A stretch of 64,000 nt of DNA from Micavibrio_C sp046294845 (GTDB lineage Bacteria; Pseudomonadota; Alphaproteobacteria; Micavibrionales; Micavibrionaceae): positions 2,108,001 through 2,172,000 of the forward strand of contig JBKBNU010000001.1 in the NCBI GenBank assembly GCA_046294845.1, written 5' to 3'. The notes below the pieces were generated by a model. The model worked only from the letters and a program-made list of their open reading frames with translations. It did not search any database and was not told the origin of the DNA. The position numbers were made by a program, and so were the translations under genes. This document shows, piece by piece, positions 25,444-34,156 of the stretch. How positions within the stretch are numbered: position 1 is the first letter of the stretch; every line of letters starts with the position of its first letter.

Positions 25444-26409
25444 TTAATCGGATTTAGTTTTTAAACGCTTGTAAAAATCTATCACAGCCGTGAGAACATT
25501 TTCTACACTTAAAGACGTCATCAACGAGCCTACAGTTTTGACGTCATAGCCTTCGAAATCGATCAACTGGTCAAAATTCTTTTCCGTCGCGATATAGGCC
25601 GTGTGATTACCCCACGGACGATAGATATGCGGCCAGCTGGGGCCAAACAAACCAAAGGTCGGCACACCGGCAGCGGCCGCACAATGCATCAATCCTGAAT
25701 CATTGCCGATATAAAAATCACAGCGCGCAATCGCAGCTGCCACCGTACCGGGATCGGCCTTGGCAATGACATTGATCTGGCGATCGGTAGCAACAGAATT
25801 TAGGACCTGATAGGCAGCCTCTTCCTCACCGGGGGCCGCAAAGACAGCAACACGGGCATCAGGAAATAATCCCTGCGGGCCAATTAACGCGGCAACCAAC
25901 TCAATATAGCGTTCAGCTGGCCATGTTTTCCCTGCCCAGTTGGCCGTAGGACCAACACCAAGGATTTTGGTCCCTTCAGGAACCAAGGCGGCGGCAGCGG
26001 CGCGTTGTCCATCCGATGACCACAAACAAGGTGAAGGAACATCGGCCAATTTCATCACGGCGGCATTTTGTTCGACCTTGTGAAGTTTATGATCAATCGC
26101 CGAAGAAAAAATATAGCGCTTGCGGGCTCGGATCAGGCGTGAAACCGCGCTGTTACGCAAATCAATCACAATATCCCATTGTGTCGGCCAGATCTGCTTC
26201 CACAACGCCATCCAGTGACGGTTATGCTTTTGCTTTTTTAAGGGAATAATCCGCTCTAACCCGGGGACACCTTCGAACAAACTGGTTGCCAAAGGACCGC
26301 AAGCAACCGTGATCTTTGCCGTTGGCCATGTTTGAACAACATATTTCAGCAATCCCGTCGATAAAATGGCATCGCCCAAACGGCTGGATGTGATAAAAAG
26401 GACTTTCAT
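25444..26409 (-). CDS. Glycosyltransferase family 9 (ADP-heptose:LPS heptosyltransferase-like)
   Basis: About 321 residues. The N-terminal KVLFITSSRLGDAILSTGLLKYV is the GT9 nucleotide-sugar start motif. ILGVGPTANWAGKTWPAERYIELVAAL is the central linker, and IGNDSGLMHCAAAAGVPTFGLFGPSWPHIYRPWG is the donor-binding signature. The family transfers L-glycero-D-manno-heptose to the LPS core on the cytoplasmic face of the inner membrane; which heptose position is not readable. The ATG at 26409 is only 19 bp from the divergent ygfZ ATG. It has no Shine-Dalgarno sequence and a promoter-like pair ends seven bases before it. Confidence 0.88.
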   Translation of the reverse strand: MKVLFITSSRLGDAILSTGLLKYVVQTWPTAKITVACGPLATSLFEGVPGLERIIPLKKQKHNRHWMALWKQIWPTQWDIVIDLRNSAVSRLIRARKRYIFSSAIDHKLHKVEQNAAVMKLADVPSPCLWSSDGQRAAAAALVPEGTKILGVGPTANWAGKTWPAERYIELVAALIGPQGLFPDARVAVFAAPGEEEAAYQVLNSVATDRQINVIAKADPGTVAAAIARCDFYIGNDSGLMHCAAAAGVPTFGLFGPSWPHIYRPWGNHTAYIATEKNFDQLIDFEGYDVKTVGSLMTSLSVENVLTAVIDFYKRLKTKSD

Positions 26410-26416
26410 AAAGGAA

Positions 26417-26445
26417 TTGATAAGGCAAATGGCATCAGAAACCAA
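26417..26445 (-). promoter_or_regulatory. Promoter candidate of the GT9 gene, inside ygfZ
   Basis: On the minus strand TTGGTT (26445-26440), 17 bp, TATCAA (26422-26417), then seven bases to the ATG at 26409. The -35 lies in the first codons of the divergent ygfZ gene. Matches are moderate. Confidence 0.35.
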
Positions 26446-27187
26446 GCCCTACTTTGTTCAGCATCCCGACCGCGCCCTGATACGGGTAGGCGGTGCCGAA
26501 GGCCATTCTTTTCTACAAAACCTGATCAGTAACGATATGGATTTACTGGATACGCAAGCCAGCCTTTATGCGTGTCTGCTGACCCCGCAGGGAAAATTCC
26601 TGTTCGATTTTTTCATCAGTCGCGAGGGGCAAAATTACTTGCTTGATTGCGAAGGCGGGGCACGGGCAGAATTGCTTTTAAAGAAACTGACCTTTTACCG
26701 CCTGCGTTCACCTGTTGATCTGTTGCTTGAAAACAACAAGCCTCTTTATATCATCATGAATACCGATCAGGCTGCAGACCCGCGCCATCCGCAACTCGGG
26801 CATCGTACTTTTACCAAACCGGAAGGCATGGAGGAAAAGCCATTTTTGCTCTGGGATCATTTGCGTATATCCCTCTGCGTCCCCGATGGCAGCCGCGATA
26901 TGGAGGTTGAAAAAGCCACATTAATCGAAAGCGGCCTTGACCGCCTGAATGGCATTTCTTTTACCAAGGGTTGTTATGTCGGTCAGGAAATCACAGCCCG
27001 CATGCACCATCGCGGTCTTGCAAAGAAACACTTTAGAGCCCTCCCCTATGAGGACACACCGCCCGCCAGTGGCAGTGATATCATGACCCCTGATGGCCAT
27101 CTGGCTGGGCAGGCCTTCTCAAGCTCTGAAGGACTTACTCTGGCCCTGATGAAAGACGAATATGCAGAACTGTTCACTAAACCCTAA
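26429..27187 (+). CDS. ygfZ: YgfZ/GcvT-family folate-binding protein (Fe-S cluster assembly factor)
   Basis: 252 residues. It resembles the aminomethyltransferase fold but has the YgfZ/IBA57 signature FTKGCYVGQEITARMHHRG with the conserved Cys. These tetrahydrofolate-binding proteins assist synthesis or repair of [4Fe-4S] enzymes such as MiaB. The N-terminal block GAEGHSFLQNLISNDM and the C-terminal barrel are present. The start ATG at 26429 is preceded by AAGG at three bases, and further upstream by AAAGGA. It is divergent from the GT9 gene with 19 bp between start codons. Confidence 0.9.
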   Translation: MASETKPYFVQHPDRALIRVGGAEGHSFLQNLISNDMDLLDTQASLYACLLTPQGKFLFDFFISREGQNYLLDCEGGARAELLLKKLTFYRLRSPVDLLLENNKPLYIIMNTDQAADPRHPQLGHRTFTKPEGMEEKPFLLWDHLRISLCVPDGSRDMEVEKATLIESGLDRLNGISFTKGCYVGQEITARMHHRGLAKKHFRALPYEDTPPASGSDIMTPDGHLAGQAFSSSEGLTLALMKDEYAELFTKP

Positions 27188-27193
27188 AAAATA

Positions 27194-27240
27194 TTGACAT
27201 AATTTGAAAGTCTCTGCTAAGAGCCTCCCCAACAGGAGGC
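27194..27240 (+). promoter_or_regulatory. Promoter with inverted repeat covering the Shine-Dalgarno of the gene at 27245
   Basis: A perfect -35 TTGACA (27194-27199) is followed at 17-18 bp by a weak -10 (CTAAGA/TAAGAG). GCCTCC (27223-27228) and GGAGGC (27235-27240) form a 6-bp inverted repeat, and its right arm is the Shine-Dalgarno sequence itself. The promoter's predicted start (about 27229) lies after the left arm. Confidence 0.5.
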
Positions 27241-27244
27241 CTGT

Positions 27245-27796
27245 ATGACCCAAATAACAAAACCCGAAGACCTTGCCTATCAAGCAACTGTTCTGACAGA
27301 AAAAGCAGCCTCCCATACTTTGAAAAAAAGAGCCCTTACGACGCTGGGTGTCTTCGGGACAGCCATAGGGATAAGCGTTTTTGCACCACAGGCCCTTACT
27401 GCAGCACTGGCCCTTATAACGACCTACAGTCTTTGGGATCTAAAGAATGGACGCGACAAGGCCAAGACATTGCGTGACAGCTTTAATTTTGTAGCTCAGA
27501 ACCTATCAGGTCACGACAGCATCTATCAAATGGAGCCTTTGCAAAAGGCCTGCGATCAGGTGAAGGATTTCAGTCTGAACGACCTGAATATCGTCGAGCA
27601 TTTCAAGCGCGACCGTTTTGGCACAGGCATGGCCAGCTTTTTCTGCCTGTTCATTCCCGCTCTGGCCCCCTGCTTCATAGCCAATCTACTGGCTGCAGGC
27701 GACAGCCGCCGGATCAATGATATCCGGAGCGCCGCAAAGCAATCCCAGATCAATCTTCAGAAAAAATATCCTGACCGTCTTACGCCGGTCGTGTAA
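27245..27796 (+). CDS. Unknown membrane protein, 183 residues
   Basis: No family recognised. The protein has a cytoplasmic-looking N-terminal helix, then hydrophobic segments at about residues 32-48 and 49-63 (LTTLGVFGTAIGISVFAPQ, ALTAALALITTYSLW). A soluble middle region follows, then a further pair of hydrophobic stretches at about 133-152 (GMASFFCLFIPALAPCFIAN). A hairpin-type membrane topology is likely. It has a strong AGGAGG Shine-Dalgarno sequence six bases before the ATG, inside an inverted repeat, and its own TTGACA promoter. It is convergent with the 53-residue gene, with 3 bp between stops. Confidence 0.75.
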   Translation: MTQITKPEDLAYQATVLTEKAASHTLKKRALTTLGVFGTAIGISVFAPQALTAALALITTYSLWDLKNGRDKAKTLRDSFNFVAQNLSGHDSIYQMEPLQKACDQVKDFSLNDLNIVEHFKRDRFGTGMASFFCLFIPALAPCFIANLLAAGDSRRINDIRSAAKQSQINLQKKYPDRLTPVV

Positions 27797-27799
27797 TTT

Positions 27800-27961
27800 T
27801 CAGGCAACCGATGGCTTAATAAAAACGAAATAGGCCAACAGCAAGAGTAGCAGAACAATAAAAGCTGCCGCAGCCAGAATATCCCAACGGCTAAAGAAGT
27901 GATAAATATCGAAAGTTCCTTCCTTATCCGCGTGGTTTTCTTTTTCTTCCTTGTCGCTCAT
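27800..27961 (-). CDS. 53-residue single-pass membrane protein coupled to ppdK
   Basis: A short gene whose ATG (27961-27959) overlaps the ppdK stop TGA (27960-27958) as ATGA, the classic arrangement for translational coupling. The product has a charged N-terminus (MSDKEEKENHADKEGTFDIY), then HFFSRWD, then one strongly hydrophobic helix (residues 28-48, Ala/Leu/Ile/Val/Phe) and a short KPSVA end. The topology is probably N-in, single pass. I do not know a family for it. The overlap, the membrane helix and codon use like its neighbours argue that it is real. Confidence 0.7.
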   Translation of the reverse strand: MSDKEEKENHADKEGTFDIYHFFSRWDILAAAAFIVLLLLLLAYFVFIKPSVA

Positions 27962-30642
27962 GCTGCTTCCTTTTTTTTAGATATTTCCTTTACTGCGCCG
28001 CTGCGTATAGCGGCCTGTGCCGCGGCCAGTCTTGCAATCGGCACACGATAGGGCGAGCATGAAACATAATCAAGGCCCGCGCCTTGACAAAAAGCAATTG
28101 AATCCGGATCACCGCCATGTTCGCCGCAAATACCAACCTTCAGGGCTTTATTGGTGCTGCGGCCACGGGTGACACCGATATCAATCAGCTGCCCCACCCC
28201 TTCGACATCAAGGGTCGTGAACGGATCACGGGCAAAAACCCCCTGACGGATATAATCGGGCAAGAAATGTGCCGCGTCATCACGGCTTAACCCCATTGTT
28301 GTCTGGGTCAGGTCGTTGGTACCAAAGCTGAAGAAAGCAGCATCCTCGGCGATTTTATCGGCAATCAGTGCCGCCCTCGGCAGCTCGATCATCGTGCCCA
28401 CCAGATAATCTATCCGTTTACCTTTAGCCACGAAGACAGCCTCGGCGGTCTTATCGGCCAGCGCCTTCATCAACTTGAATTCGGATTGGGTTGCCACCAA
28501 CGGAATCATGATTTCCGGTGTTACTGACACTTCAATTGCGGCTTCAATAATGGCCTGTACCTGCATGGCATAAATTTCCGGATAGGTCACACCCAGACGG
28601 CAGCCGCGATGCCCCAGCATCGGGTTTGATTCATGAAGCTCGGCCAGACGCCTGCGTACCCGTTCAGGGTCAAGTTTTGCAAGCGCGGCAAAATCGGCAA
28701 TATCATCATCGTTCTGCGGCAGGAATTCATGTAATGGCGGATCGAGCAAGCGGATTGTTACAGGCAAGCTCCGCATAATCTCAAACAACTGGACAAAATC
28801 ACTACGCTGTTCGGGCAATAACTTTTCAAGAGCGGCTTTGCGGCTCTCCTTGTCGCTTGCAAAGATCATTTCACGAACATGCTGGATACGGGCGGGGTCA
28901 AAAAACATATGTTCTGTCCGGCACAGGCCGATCCCTTCCGCACCAAAACCATGGGCCGTGCGGGCATCCAGCGGTGTTTCCGCATTTGCGCGCACCCCCA
29001 TGATACGGCGTTCATCCGCCCATGACATCACGGTTGCAAAATCGCCCGAGAGTGCCGGCTGCACTGTGGGAACAACGCCCAGCATGATCTCCCCCGTACC
29101 GCCATCAATCGTGATCATATCGCCGGCCTTGATCGTCAGGTCACCAACCATCATCAACTGGCGTTCATAATCCATGGAAACAGTTCCCGCCCCTGCCACG
29201 CAGGCACGCCCCATACCACGGGCCACAACAGCCGCGTGAGAGGTCATGCCACCGCGCGATGTCAGAATACCCTTGGCCGCATGCATACCATGAATATCTT
29301 CAGGACTGGTTTCACGGCGGCAGAGGATAACGGCCTTGCCATCCTTGGCTTTACTTTCGGCTTCATCGGCAAAGAAAACAATTTCACCACTCGCTGCCCC
29401 CGGTGAGGCTGGCAGTCCTTTCGCCACAATTTTCTTATGCGCCGCCGGATCAAGGGTGGGATGTAAAAGCTGGTCAATCGCCTGCGGCTCAACCCGCAAC
29501 AAGGCTTCATCCTTCGTAATCAGTCCTTCCGAAACCATATCTACGGCAATTTTAAGAGCTGCCGCTGTTGTGCGTTTGCCTGAGCGGGTCTGAAGCATAA
29601 AGAGTTTGCCGCTCTGCACAGTGAATTCAATATCCTGCATATCGCGATAATGCTTCTCGAGAATTGTTCTCACATCACAGAGTTGCGCGAAAACTTTGGG
29701 CATCACTTCTTCCATGGCGGGCAGCGTGCTTTTCTCTTTTTCTTTACCCTTCATGGTCAATGATTGCGGCGTGCGGATACCGGCAACAACGTCTTCGCCT
29801 TGGGCATTTACCAGATATTCACCATAGAAATAGTTTTCGCCTGTCGAGGGATCGCGGGTAAAGGCCACGCCTGTGGCACAATCATCACCGCGATTGCCAA
29901 AGACCATCGCCTGCACATTCACGGCCGTGCCCCAGCTTTCGGGGATATCATGAATTTTGCGATAAGTCACAGCACGCGGTGTCAGCCATGAGGCAAAGAC
30001 AGCACCCATCGCGCCCCAGAGCTGTTCATGGACATCCATCGGGAACGGCTTGCCCAGTTCTTTCTGCACAAGGTCTTTATAATCAGCAACAATATCCTTC
30101 AATGTGTCGGCATCAAGGTCGGTATCCTGTGACACGCCCATATCGCGCTTATGGCGATCAAGAATATCCTCAAAATCGTGGTGGGCCACACCCAGAACCA
30201 CATCACCATACATCTGGATAAAGCGGCGGTAGCTGTCATAGGCAAAGCGGGGATTACCCGAAATATTTGCCAACCCTTCGGCTGTGGCATCATTCAAGCC
30301 CAAATTCAAAACCGTGTCCATCATGCCCGGCATGGAAACCCGCGCACCGGAACGCACAGATAAAAGCAACGGATTGGCAGGATCACCAAAGCCGCAACCG
30401 ATTTGCTGCTCCAATCCCTTCAAGGCCTGCTCGACTTGTGTAGTCAGTGATAAGGGATATTGATGATCGTGTTGATAGTAATAAGTGCAAACTTCGGTCG
30501 TAACAGTGAACCCCGGCGGCACAGGCAAACCCAAAGAGGACATTTCGGCGAGATTGGCGCCCTTCCCCCCCAGCAATTCTTTCATTTTGGCATTGCCTTC
30601 TGTCTTGTTGGCGCCAAAAACATAAACCCATTGTGCCGTCAT
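27958..30642 (-). CDS. ppdK: Pyruvate, phosphate dikinase
   Basis: Interconverts pyruvate, ATP and Pi with phosphoenolpyruvate, AMP and PPi; in bacteria it serves either gluconeogenesis or a PPi-dependent glycolysis. The 894-residue protein has an N-terminal ATP-grasp domain (LLGGKGANLAEMSSLGLPVPPGF; LLSVRSGARVSMPGMMDTVLNLG), the swivelling domain with phosphorylated His469 in GGMTSHAAVVARGMG, and a C-terminal PEP/pyruvate barrel (FSFGTNDLTQTTMGLSRDD; VGICGEHGGDPDS with the catalytic Cys). It is intact. In many alphaproteobacteria ppdK neighbours the glycyl-tRNA synthetase genes; here glyS is about 4.7 kb away on the other strand. Confidence 0.98.
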   Translation of the reverse strand: MTAQWVYVFGANKTEGNAKMKELLGGKGANLAEMSSLGLPVPPGFTVTTEVCTYYYQHDHQYPLSLTTQVEQALKGLEQQIGCGFGDPANPLLLSVRSGARVSMPGMMDTVLNLGLNDATAEGLANISGNPRFAYDSYRRFIQMYGDVVLGVAHHDFEDILDRHKRDMGVSQDTDLDADTLKDIVADYKDLVQKELGKPFPMDVHEQLWGAMGAVFASWLTPRAVTYRKIHDIPESWGTAVNVQAMVFGNRGDDCATGVAFTRDPSTGENYFYGEYLVNAQGEDVVAGIRTPQSLTMKGKEKEKSTLPAMEEVMPKVFAQLCDVRTILEKHYRDMQDIEFTVQSGKLFMLQTRSGKRTTAAALKIAVDMVSEGLITKDEALLRVEPQAIDQLLHPTLDPAAHKKIVAKGLPASPGAASGEIVFFADEAESKAKDGKAVILCRRETSPEDIHGMHAAKGILTSRGGMTSHAAVVARGMGRACVAGAGTVSMDYERQLMMVGDLTIKAGDMITIDGGTGEIMLGVVPTVQPALSGDFATVMSWADERRIMGVRANAETPLDARTAHGFGAEGIGLCRTEHMFFDPARIQHVREMIFASDKESRKAALEKLLPEQRSDFVQLFEIMRSLPVTIRLLDPPLHEFLPQNDDDIADFAALAKLDPERVRRRLAELHESNPMLGHRGCRLGVTYPEIYAMQVQAIIEAAIEVSVTPEIMIPLVATQSEFKLMKALADKTAEAVFVAKGKRIDYLVGTMIELPRAALIADKIAEDAAFFSFGTNDLTQTTMGLSRDDAAHFLPDYIRQGVFARDPFTTLDVEGVGQLIDIGVTRGRSTNKALKVGICGEHGGDPDSIAFCQGAGLDYVSCSPYRVPIARLAAAQAAIRSGAVKEISKKKEAA

Positions 30643-30732
30643 CTTGTGAACTCCGTGCTGGTTGGACCGGGCTCAAGATTACACCGATTCCCTAGCTTCC
30701 CAAGCCTTAGAATCCGCCTTTTCTTGATGTTA

Positions 30733-30761
30733 TTGACACCCGCGATACGCTTATGTAAAAA
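30733..30761 (+). promoter_or_regulatory. Sigma-70 promoter of the unknown gene at 30808
   Basis: A perfect TTGACA at 30733-30738, 17 bp, TAAAAA at 30756-30761. The predicted start near 30768 leaves a 40-base leader with AGGGGA before the ATG. Confidence 0.7.
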
Positions 30762-30807
30762 ATAGCAGACTTATAAAAAATCAAAATATCTAACAGGGGA
30801 ATATGTC

Positions 30808-31386
30808 ATGGCCGCCACCTTAAAATCCTTCATCCTTGATGAAAGCACGCGCCGCTATATGGAGCAGGCTATCGAGCTGCATCAGGACCCCATGGTCACG
30901 GCAGACGATCTTGATTACTTCTGTGATTTATCAGATGCAGAGATTAAATTGGCAAAATTGCCGGATGGCGATTATGGCGTCATTATTTCAGCCGATCCCG
31001 AGAATGACACGGAAGCAAAAGTCAAACTGATGAATCTTGCCGATCATCAGGTTATCAAAGAATCCACAATCAACCTGTCAGGTATCATTGAAACGGCCAT
31101 CCTTTATAGCGATGATTATGCTGCTGCCAATATCGCCGATGATCCGGACAAGGAATTGTCAGCTCTTGAAAAAATGCGTAGCCAGCCCTTCAGCAACATG
31201 CTGGCTCCCTATCTCGATAACAATATCAATTTTAATACGGAGTTTCTTGAGCTCCTTGATTTGCTTACCCACTTTATTGTGCAAGATAAACTGGTCACAA
31301 TCGAGGATGAAGCTGACGCAGATATCCAAAAACGCCTCAATGACCCCTTGATCAAATTCATACCGTCCAGCAATCAACTGCATTAA
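30808..31386 (+). CDS. Unknown acidic protein, 192 residues
   Basis: No family recognised. The protein is soluble and strongly acidic, rich in Asp, Ile and Leu, without signal peptide or membrane segment. It has helical stretches such as LDESTRRYMEQAIELHQDP and FLELLDLLTHFIVQDKLVTI. It has its own good promoter and Shine-Dalgarno sequence and stands alone, divergent from ppdK. A regulatory or scaffold role is possible but not shown. Confidence 0.7.
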   Translation: MAATLKSFILDESTRRYMEQAIELHQDPMVTADDLDYFCDLSDAEIKLAKLPDGDYGVIISADPENDTEAKVKLMNLADHQVIKESTINLSGIIETAILYSDDYAAANIADDPDKELSALEKMRSQPFSNMLAPYLDNNINFNTEFLELLDLLTHFIVQDKLVTIEDEADADIQKRLNDPLIKFIPSSNQLH

Positions 31387-31683
31387 ATGCTAATATAAGA
31401 TATTTTTCTTAAGTGGCTCTTGATATTTTTCCTCAAGCAATCAGAGAGGATAATATTCTTTCATTTCTTTAAATCACTACCTTGTAGTGCATTATGCATG
31501 AACGCTTATAAACAGCTTTTTGCAACAGAAATATCTTGAATAGCCATACATCCTATTGTACTTAAAACCTACGTTATGCGTAATTCTGAAGGAACAATTT
31601 CCGCTTGTTTCTTGTCCTTCAGCAAAGCATGACTGAAACAGCCTTTGATCTATTGTTTTTAAATAGCGAGGAGGCCGTTTGAA
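31387..31683. other. AT-rich intergenic region, no gene seen
   Basis: 297 bp between two rightward genes. No reading frame above 15 codons with a ribosome site, no tRNA and no clear terminator. TTGTAG followed by TTATAA about 18 bp downstream (around 31490-31520) could be a promoter for the DUF1554 gene, whose ATG at 31684 is preceded by GAGGAGG nine bases upstream. Confidence 0.5.
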
Positions 31684-32751
31684 ATGAACAAACTAGCCAG
31701 ATTCAATTCCTATCAAATTTCCGTTTCCATTCTTTTCCTTTTGGGGGCCCTTGTACTGGCCCCGCCAGCATCTGCTGAAATCAGCGGGAATTTCGGCCAA
31801 GGCGCTGTAAAAATAGGCCCCGCTACAGATACCTGTAACAACGCATCCGAAGGCTCTATCCGCTGGAATACAATTGATAAAGTTCATGAATTTTGCAATG
31901 GCGCCAGCTGGACACGTGTTGTCCCCGATTGCAGCGCCTGGCCCGACGACTTCTCCTTTCCCGCGACAACCAATGCCTCTGCAGGCAATCTTCAAACCTC
32001 ATCGATTGAAATGATTACAGGAATTTCCTGTTCAAATGCGGATGTCTCTATAACGGGTAATGGAAACCCTTATTTTCGCATATGTTCTGATGCCAGTTGC
32101 AATACAGTCGTACAAAATTGGCGCAATACAACCACCCCCCTCAGTAATAACCAGTATCTTCAACTCAGACTGACCGCCTCGGCCACCAGCCTCGGTGTTT
32201 ATACAGTCACTGTGACTGTCGGCGGACAGGCCCGCAACTGGAGCGTGACAACAGAAGATCTGGGAACATTCAAATATACATTTGGAATAGGCACAGGGGC
32301 GAATGTAGGCGGTATTGCCGGTGCCGATACGATGTGCGCGAATGCTGCCAGTGGTGCGGGGTTGGGTGGCACCTATATGGCATGGCTTGCCACGGGGGCC
32401 GCCGATGATCCGGACTCCCGCTTTATAACCAAAGCCACAGTTCCCTATCGCGGGACAGATAGCGCCCTTGTCGCCACTAACTGGACCGATCTGACAGATG
32501 GTAGCGTATCAGTAAATCCCGCCCGTAAAGATGCTTCCGGAGGATGGCTTGCCTCGGGCTGGATCATTTCAAATGTCGACACCGATGGAACTGCCGCCTA
32601 TGACGGTACTAATAATTGCTCCGGATGGACAACAAATGGCACCGGATATACAAACCATTATGGCCAGAGCAACCAGACCAACAGCAACTGGACTGATGCC
32701 GGAACGGGTAACTGTAGCGGTTACAGAATTCTGCTTTGTATTCAGCAATAA
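31684..32751 (+). CDS. Secreted DUF1554-domain protein
   Basis: 355 residues. A Sec signal peptide at about 1-32 ends in PPASA. The N-terminal mature part has EGSIRWNTIDKVHEFCNGASW, a pattern seen in tail-fibre and pilin-like surface proteins. A middle beta-rich region follows, with paired Cys. The C-terminal 160 residues match the DUF1554 layout: GTGANVGGIAGADTMCANAA, GTYMAWLATG, a Trp/Gly/Asn-rich block, and a final GNCSGYRILLCIQQ. DUF1554 proteins are extracellular or surface-bound, with a C-type-lectin-like fold suspected; function is unknown. It is convergent with a GNAT gene, with 3 bp between stops. Confidence 0.78.
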   Translation: MNKLARFNSYQISVSILFLLGALVLAPPASAEISGNFGQGAVKIGPATDTCNNASEGSIRWNTIDKVHEFCNGASWTRVVPDCSAWPDDFSFPATTNASAGNLQTSSIEMITGISCSNADVSITGNGNPYFRICSDASCNTVVQNWRNTTTPLSNNQYLQLRLTASATSLGVYTVTVTVGGQARNWSVTTEDLGTFKYTFGIGTGANVGGIAGADTMCANAASGAGLGGTYMAWLATGAADDPDSRFITKATVPYRGTDSALVATNWTDLTDGSVSVNPARKDASGGWLASGWIISNVDTDGTAAYDGTNNCSGWTTNGTGYTNHYGQSNQTNSNWTDAGTGNCSGYRILLCIQQ

Positions 32752-32754
32752 AAG

Positions 32755-33264
32755 CTAGGCTTTCAGATTCTTGATCAGCATCAGTGTAAGATCATCATCA
32801 ACTGGCCGCATTTCACCCGTATTCACGAAAGCGCGGTCATAGGTCACACCGCTGCCATCAGGAATATAGCCCATCCTGACATAAAGTCTTTGCGCAGCAC
32901 CAAAGCCCGCATGAAGCCCGACCGCAATGCCCATTTCATTTTTGCCTGCTTCTTGCGCACGGGCCTCGCAATGGCGCACCAGTGCTTCCCCAATCCCCTG
33001 ACGACGGTGTGAAGAGGCAACGAACAAATCCTGAATTTCCGGGATACCCAGACGACGGAAAGGCTGGTAACGGGGCTGCCAGTTCAAAATGACATAGCCC
33101 GCCAGATCCTCCCCCTGAAAAGCCAGATAGACCTCCCGATGTCCGGCAGCCTGCTCTTCAAGGTTTTTCTCATAATAGGCGGGGTTGGCCTCATGTCCTA
33201 GCGACATAAGCCCTTGAATATCCTGTATTTCAGCCTTCTTAATCACCAAGTTTTCCTGACTCAT
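32755..33264 (-). CDS. GNAT-family N-acetyltransferase
   Basis: 169 residues. The acetyl-CoA-binding motif A is IPEIQDLFVASSHRRQGIGEALVRHCEARAQ (V-x-x-x-x-R-x-x-G-I-G), with YLAFQGEDLAGYVIL as the preceding strand and GAAQRLYVRMGYIPDGSGVTYD as motif B. Substrate unknown; small molecules and protein N-termini are both common in the superfamily. The start ATG at 33264 has no clear Shine-Dalgarno sequence. Confidence 0.9.
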   Translation of the reverse strand: MSQENLVIKKAEIQDIQGLMSLGHEANPAYYEKNLEEQAAGHREVYLAFQGEDLAGYVILNWQPRYQPFRRLGIPEIQDLFVASSHRRQGIGEALVRHCEARAQEAGKNEMGIAVGLHAGFGAAQRLYVRMGYIPDGSGVTYDRAFVNTGEMRPVDDDLTLMLIKNLKA

Positions 33265-33362
33265 GAACTTTTTTTACAGGAAGATTGTTTTTTAGCGAAG
33301 GAATTTCACACCCTTCCCCGTATTATTTGCAACAAACAACACCCCAAGGAAGGAACATCCCC

Positions 33363-34130
33363 ATGTCTTGCTCACCCTCCCGCACCACCCGCACCCTGCG
33401 TAAAGCCATCCTTGTCGCCGTTCCCTTACTGGCCTTCACAGCCGTCATCAGCGTGCCAGACGCGTCGGCCTATGCCGGTGAGCGCCAGCGCTCTGGCAGC
33501 TACAAGACCGAGCGCGGCAGCGGCTCCTTTTCTACCAACACCCAGCGTTCCCAAGGACAGAAGAGCAAGAATACCCAGTGGACAAATGAACGTGGGTCAG
33601 GCTCATCTTCTGCCAACCGTTCATGGAATAAGGAAACGGGCACAGGAACCGGTAGCCGCAGCGTAACAAATGCCAATGGAAAAACAGCGACAACAACATC
33701 AAATACCACGAAAACAGAGAATGGTTTTGTCACAGAGGGAAGCCGCACAGGTTTTAATGGCAAGGAGCAAACATTCAATAACACCGTTACCAAAAATGAA
33801 GGGGGCGGATATTCATCTTCATCATCCGCAACCAATGCTAACGGCAAAACTGTTACACGTGATTCAACAACTGTAAAAACAGAAGATGGTATCAGCCGCA
33901 CAGGCACCTATACCGGACCGAACGGCCAGACAGGCACCTTCACACATGATGCCAGCAAGACTGAAAATGGTTTGGAAAAGACTCACACCACCACAACAGC
34001 CAATGGCGGCACAGTGACCAAAACATCGACAACCAACAAGACCGAAGGCGGCGCTGTTAAAACCAATACTGTTACAGGACCCAACGGACAAACCCGCAGC
34101 TGGGATTCATCGGTGACATTTAACCCCTGA
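33363..34130 (+). CDS. Exported Thr/Asn/Gly-rich repeat protein
   Basis: 255 residues. A long, Arg-rich signal peptide ends near residue 38 (VPDASAYAG). The mature protein is almost entirely Ser, Thr, Asn, Gly and Lys. Three imperfect repeats of about 45-55 residues start at NANGKTATTT, NANGKTVTRD and TANGGTVTKT. Each repeat contains a KTE(N/D/G)G turn and then a TGxNGQT/K-type turn, consistent with a beta-solenoid or extended fibre. No enzymatic motif. GGAA lies about eight bases before the ATG at 33363; the upstream in-frame extension is not needed. Surface or periplasmic location is inferred from the signal peptide. Confidence 0.78.
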   Translation: MSCSPSRTTRTLRKAILVAVPLLAFTAVISVPDASAYAGERQRSGSYKTERGSGSFSTNTQRSQGQKSKNTQWTNERGSGSSSANRSWNKETGTGTGSRSVTNANGKTATTTSNTTKTENGFVTEGSRTGFNGKEQTFNNTVTKNEGGGYSSSSSATNANGKTVTRDSTTVKTEDGISRTGTYTGPNGQTGTFTHDASKTENGLEKTHTTTTANGGTVTKTSTTNKTEGGAVKTNTVTGPNGQTRSWDSSVTFNP

Positions 34131-34156
34131 TAGCTTTCAAGTTTTGCCGAAACTTT

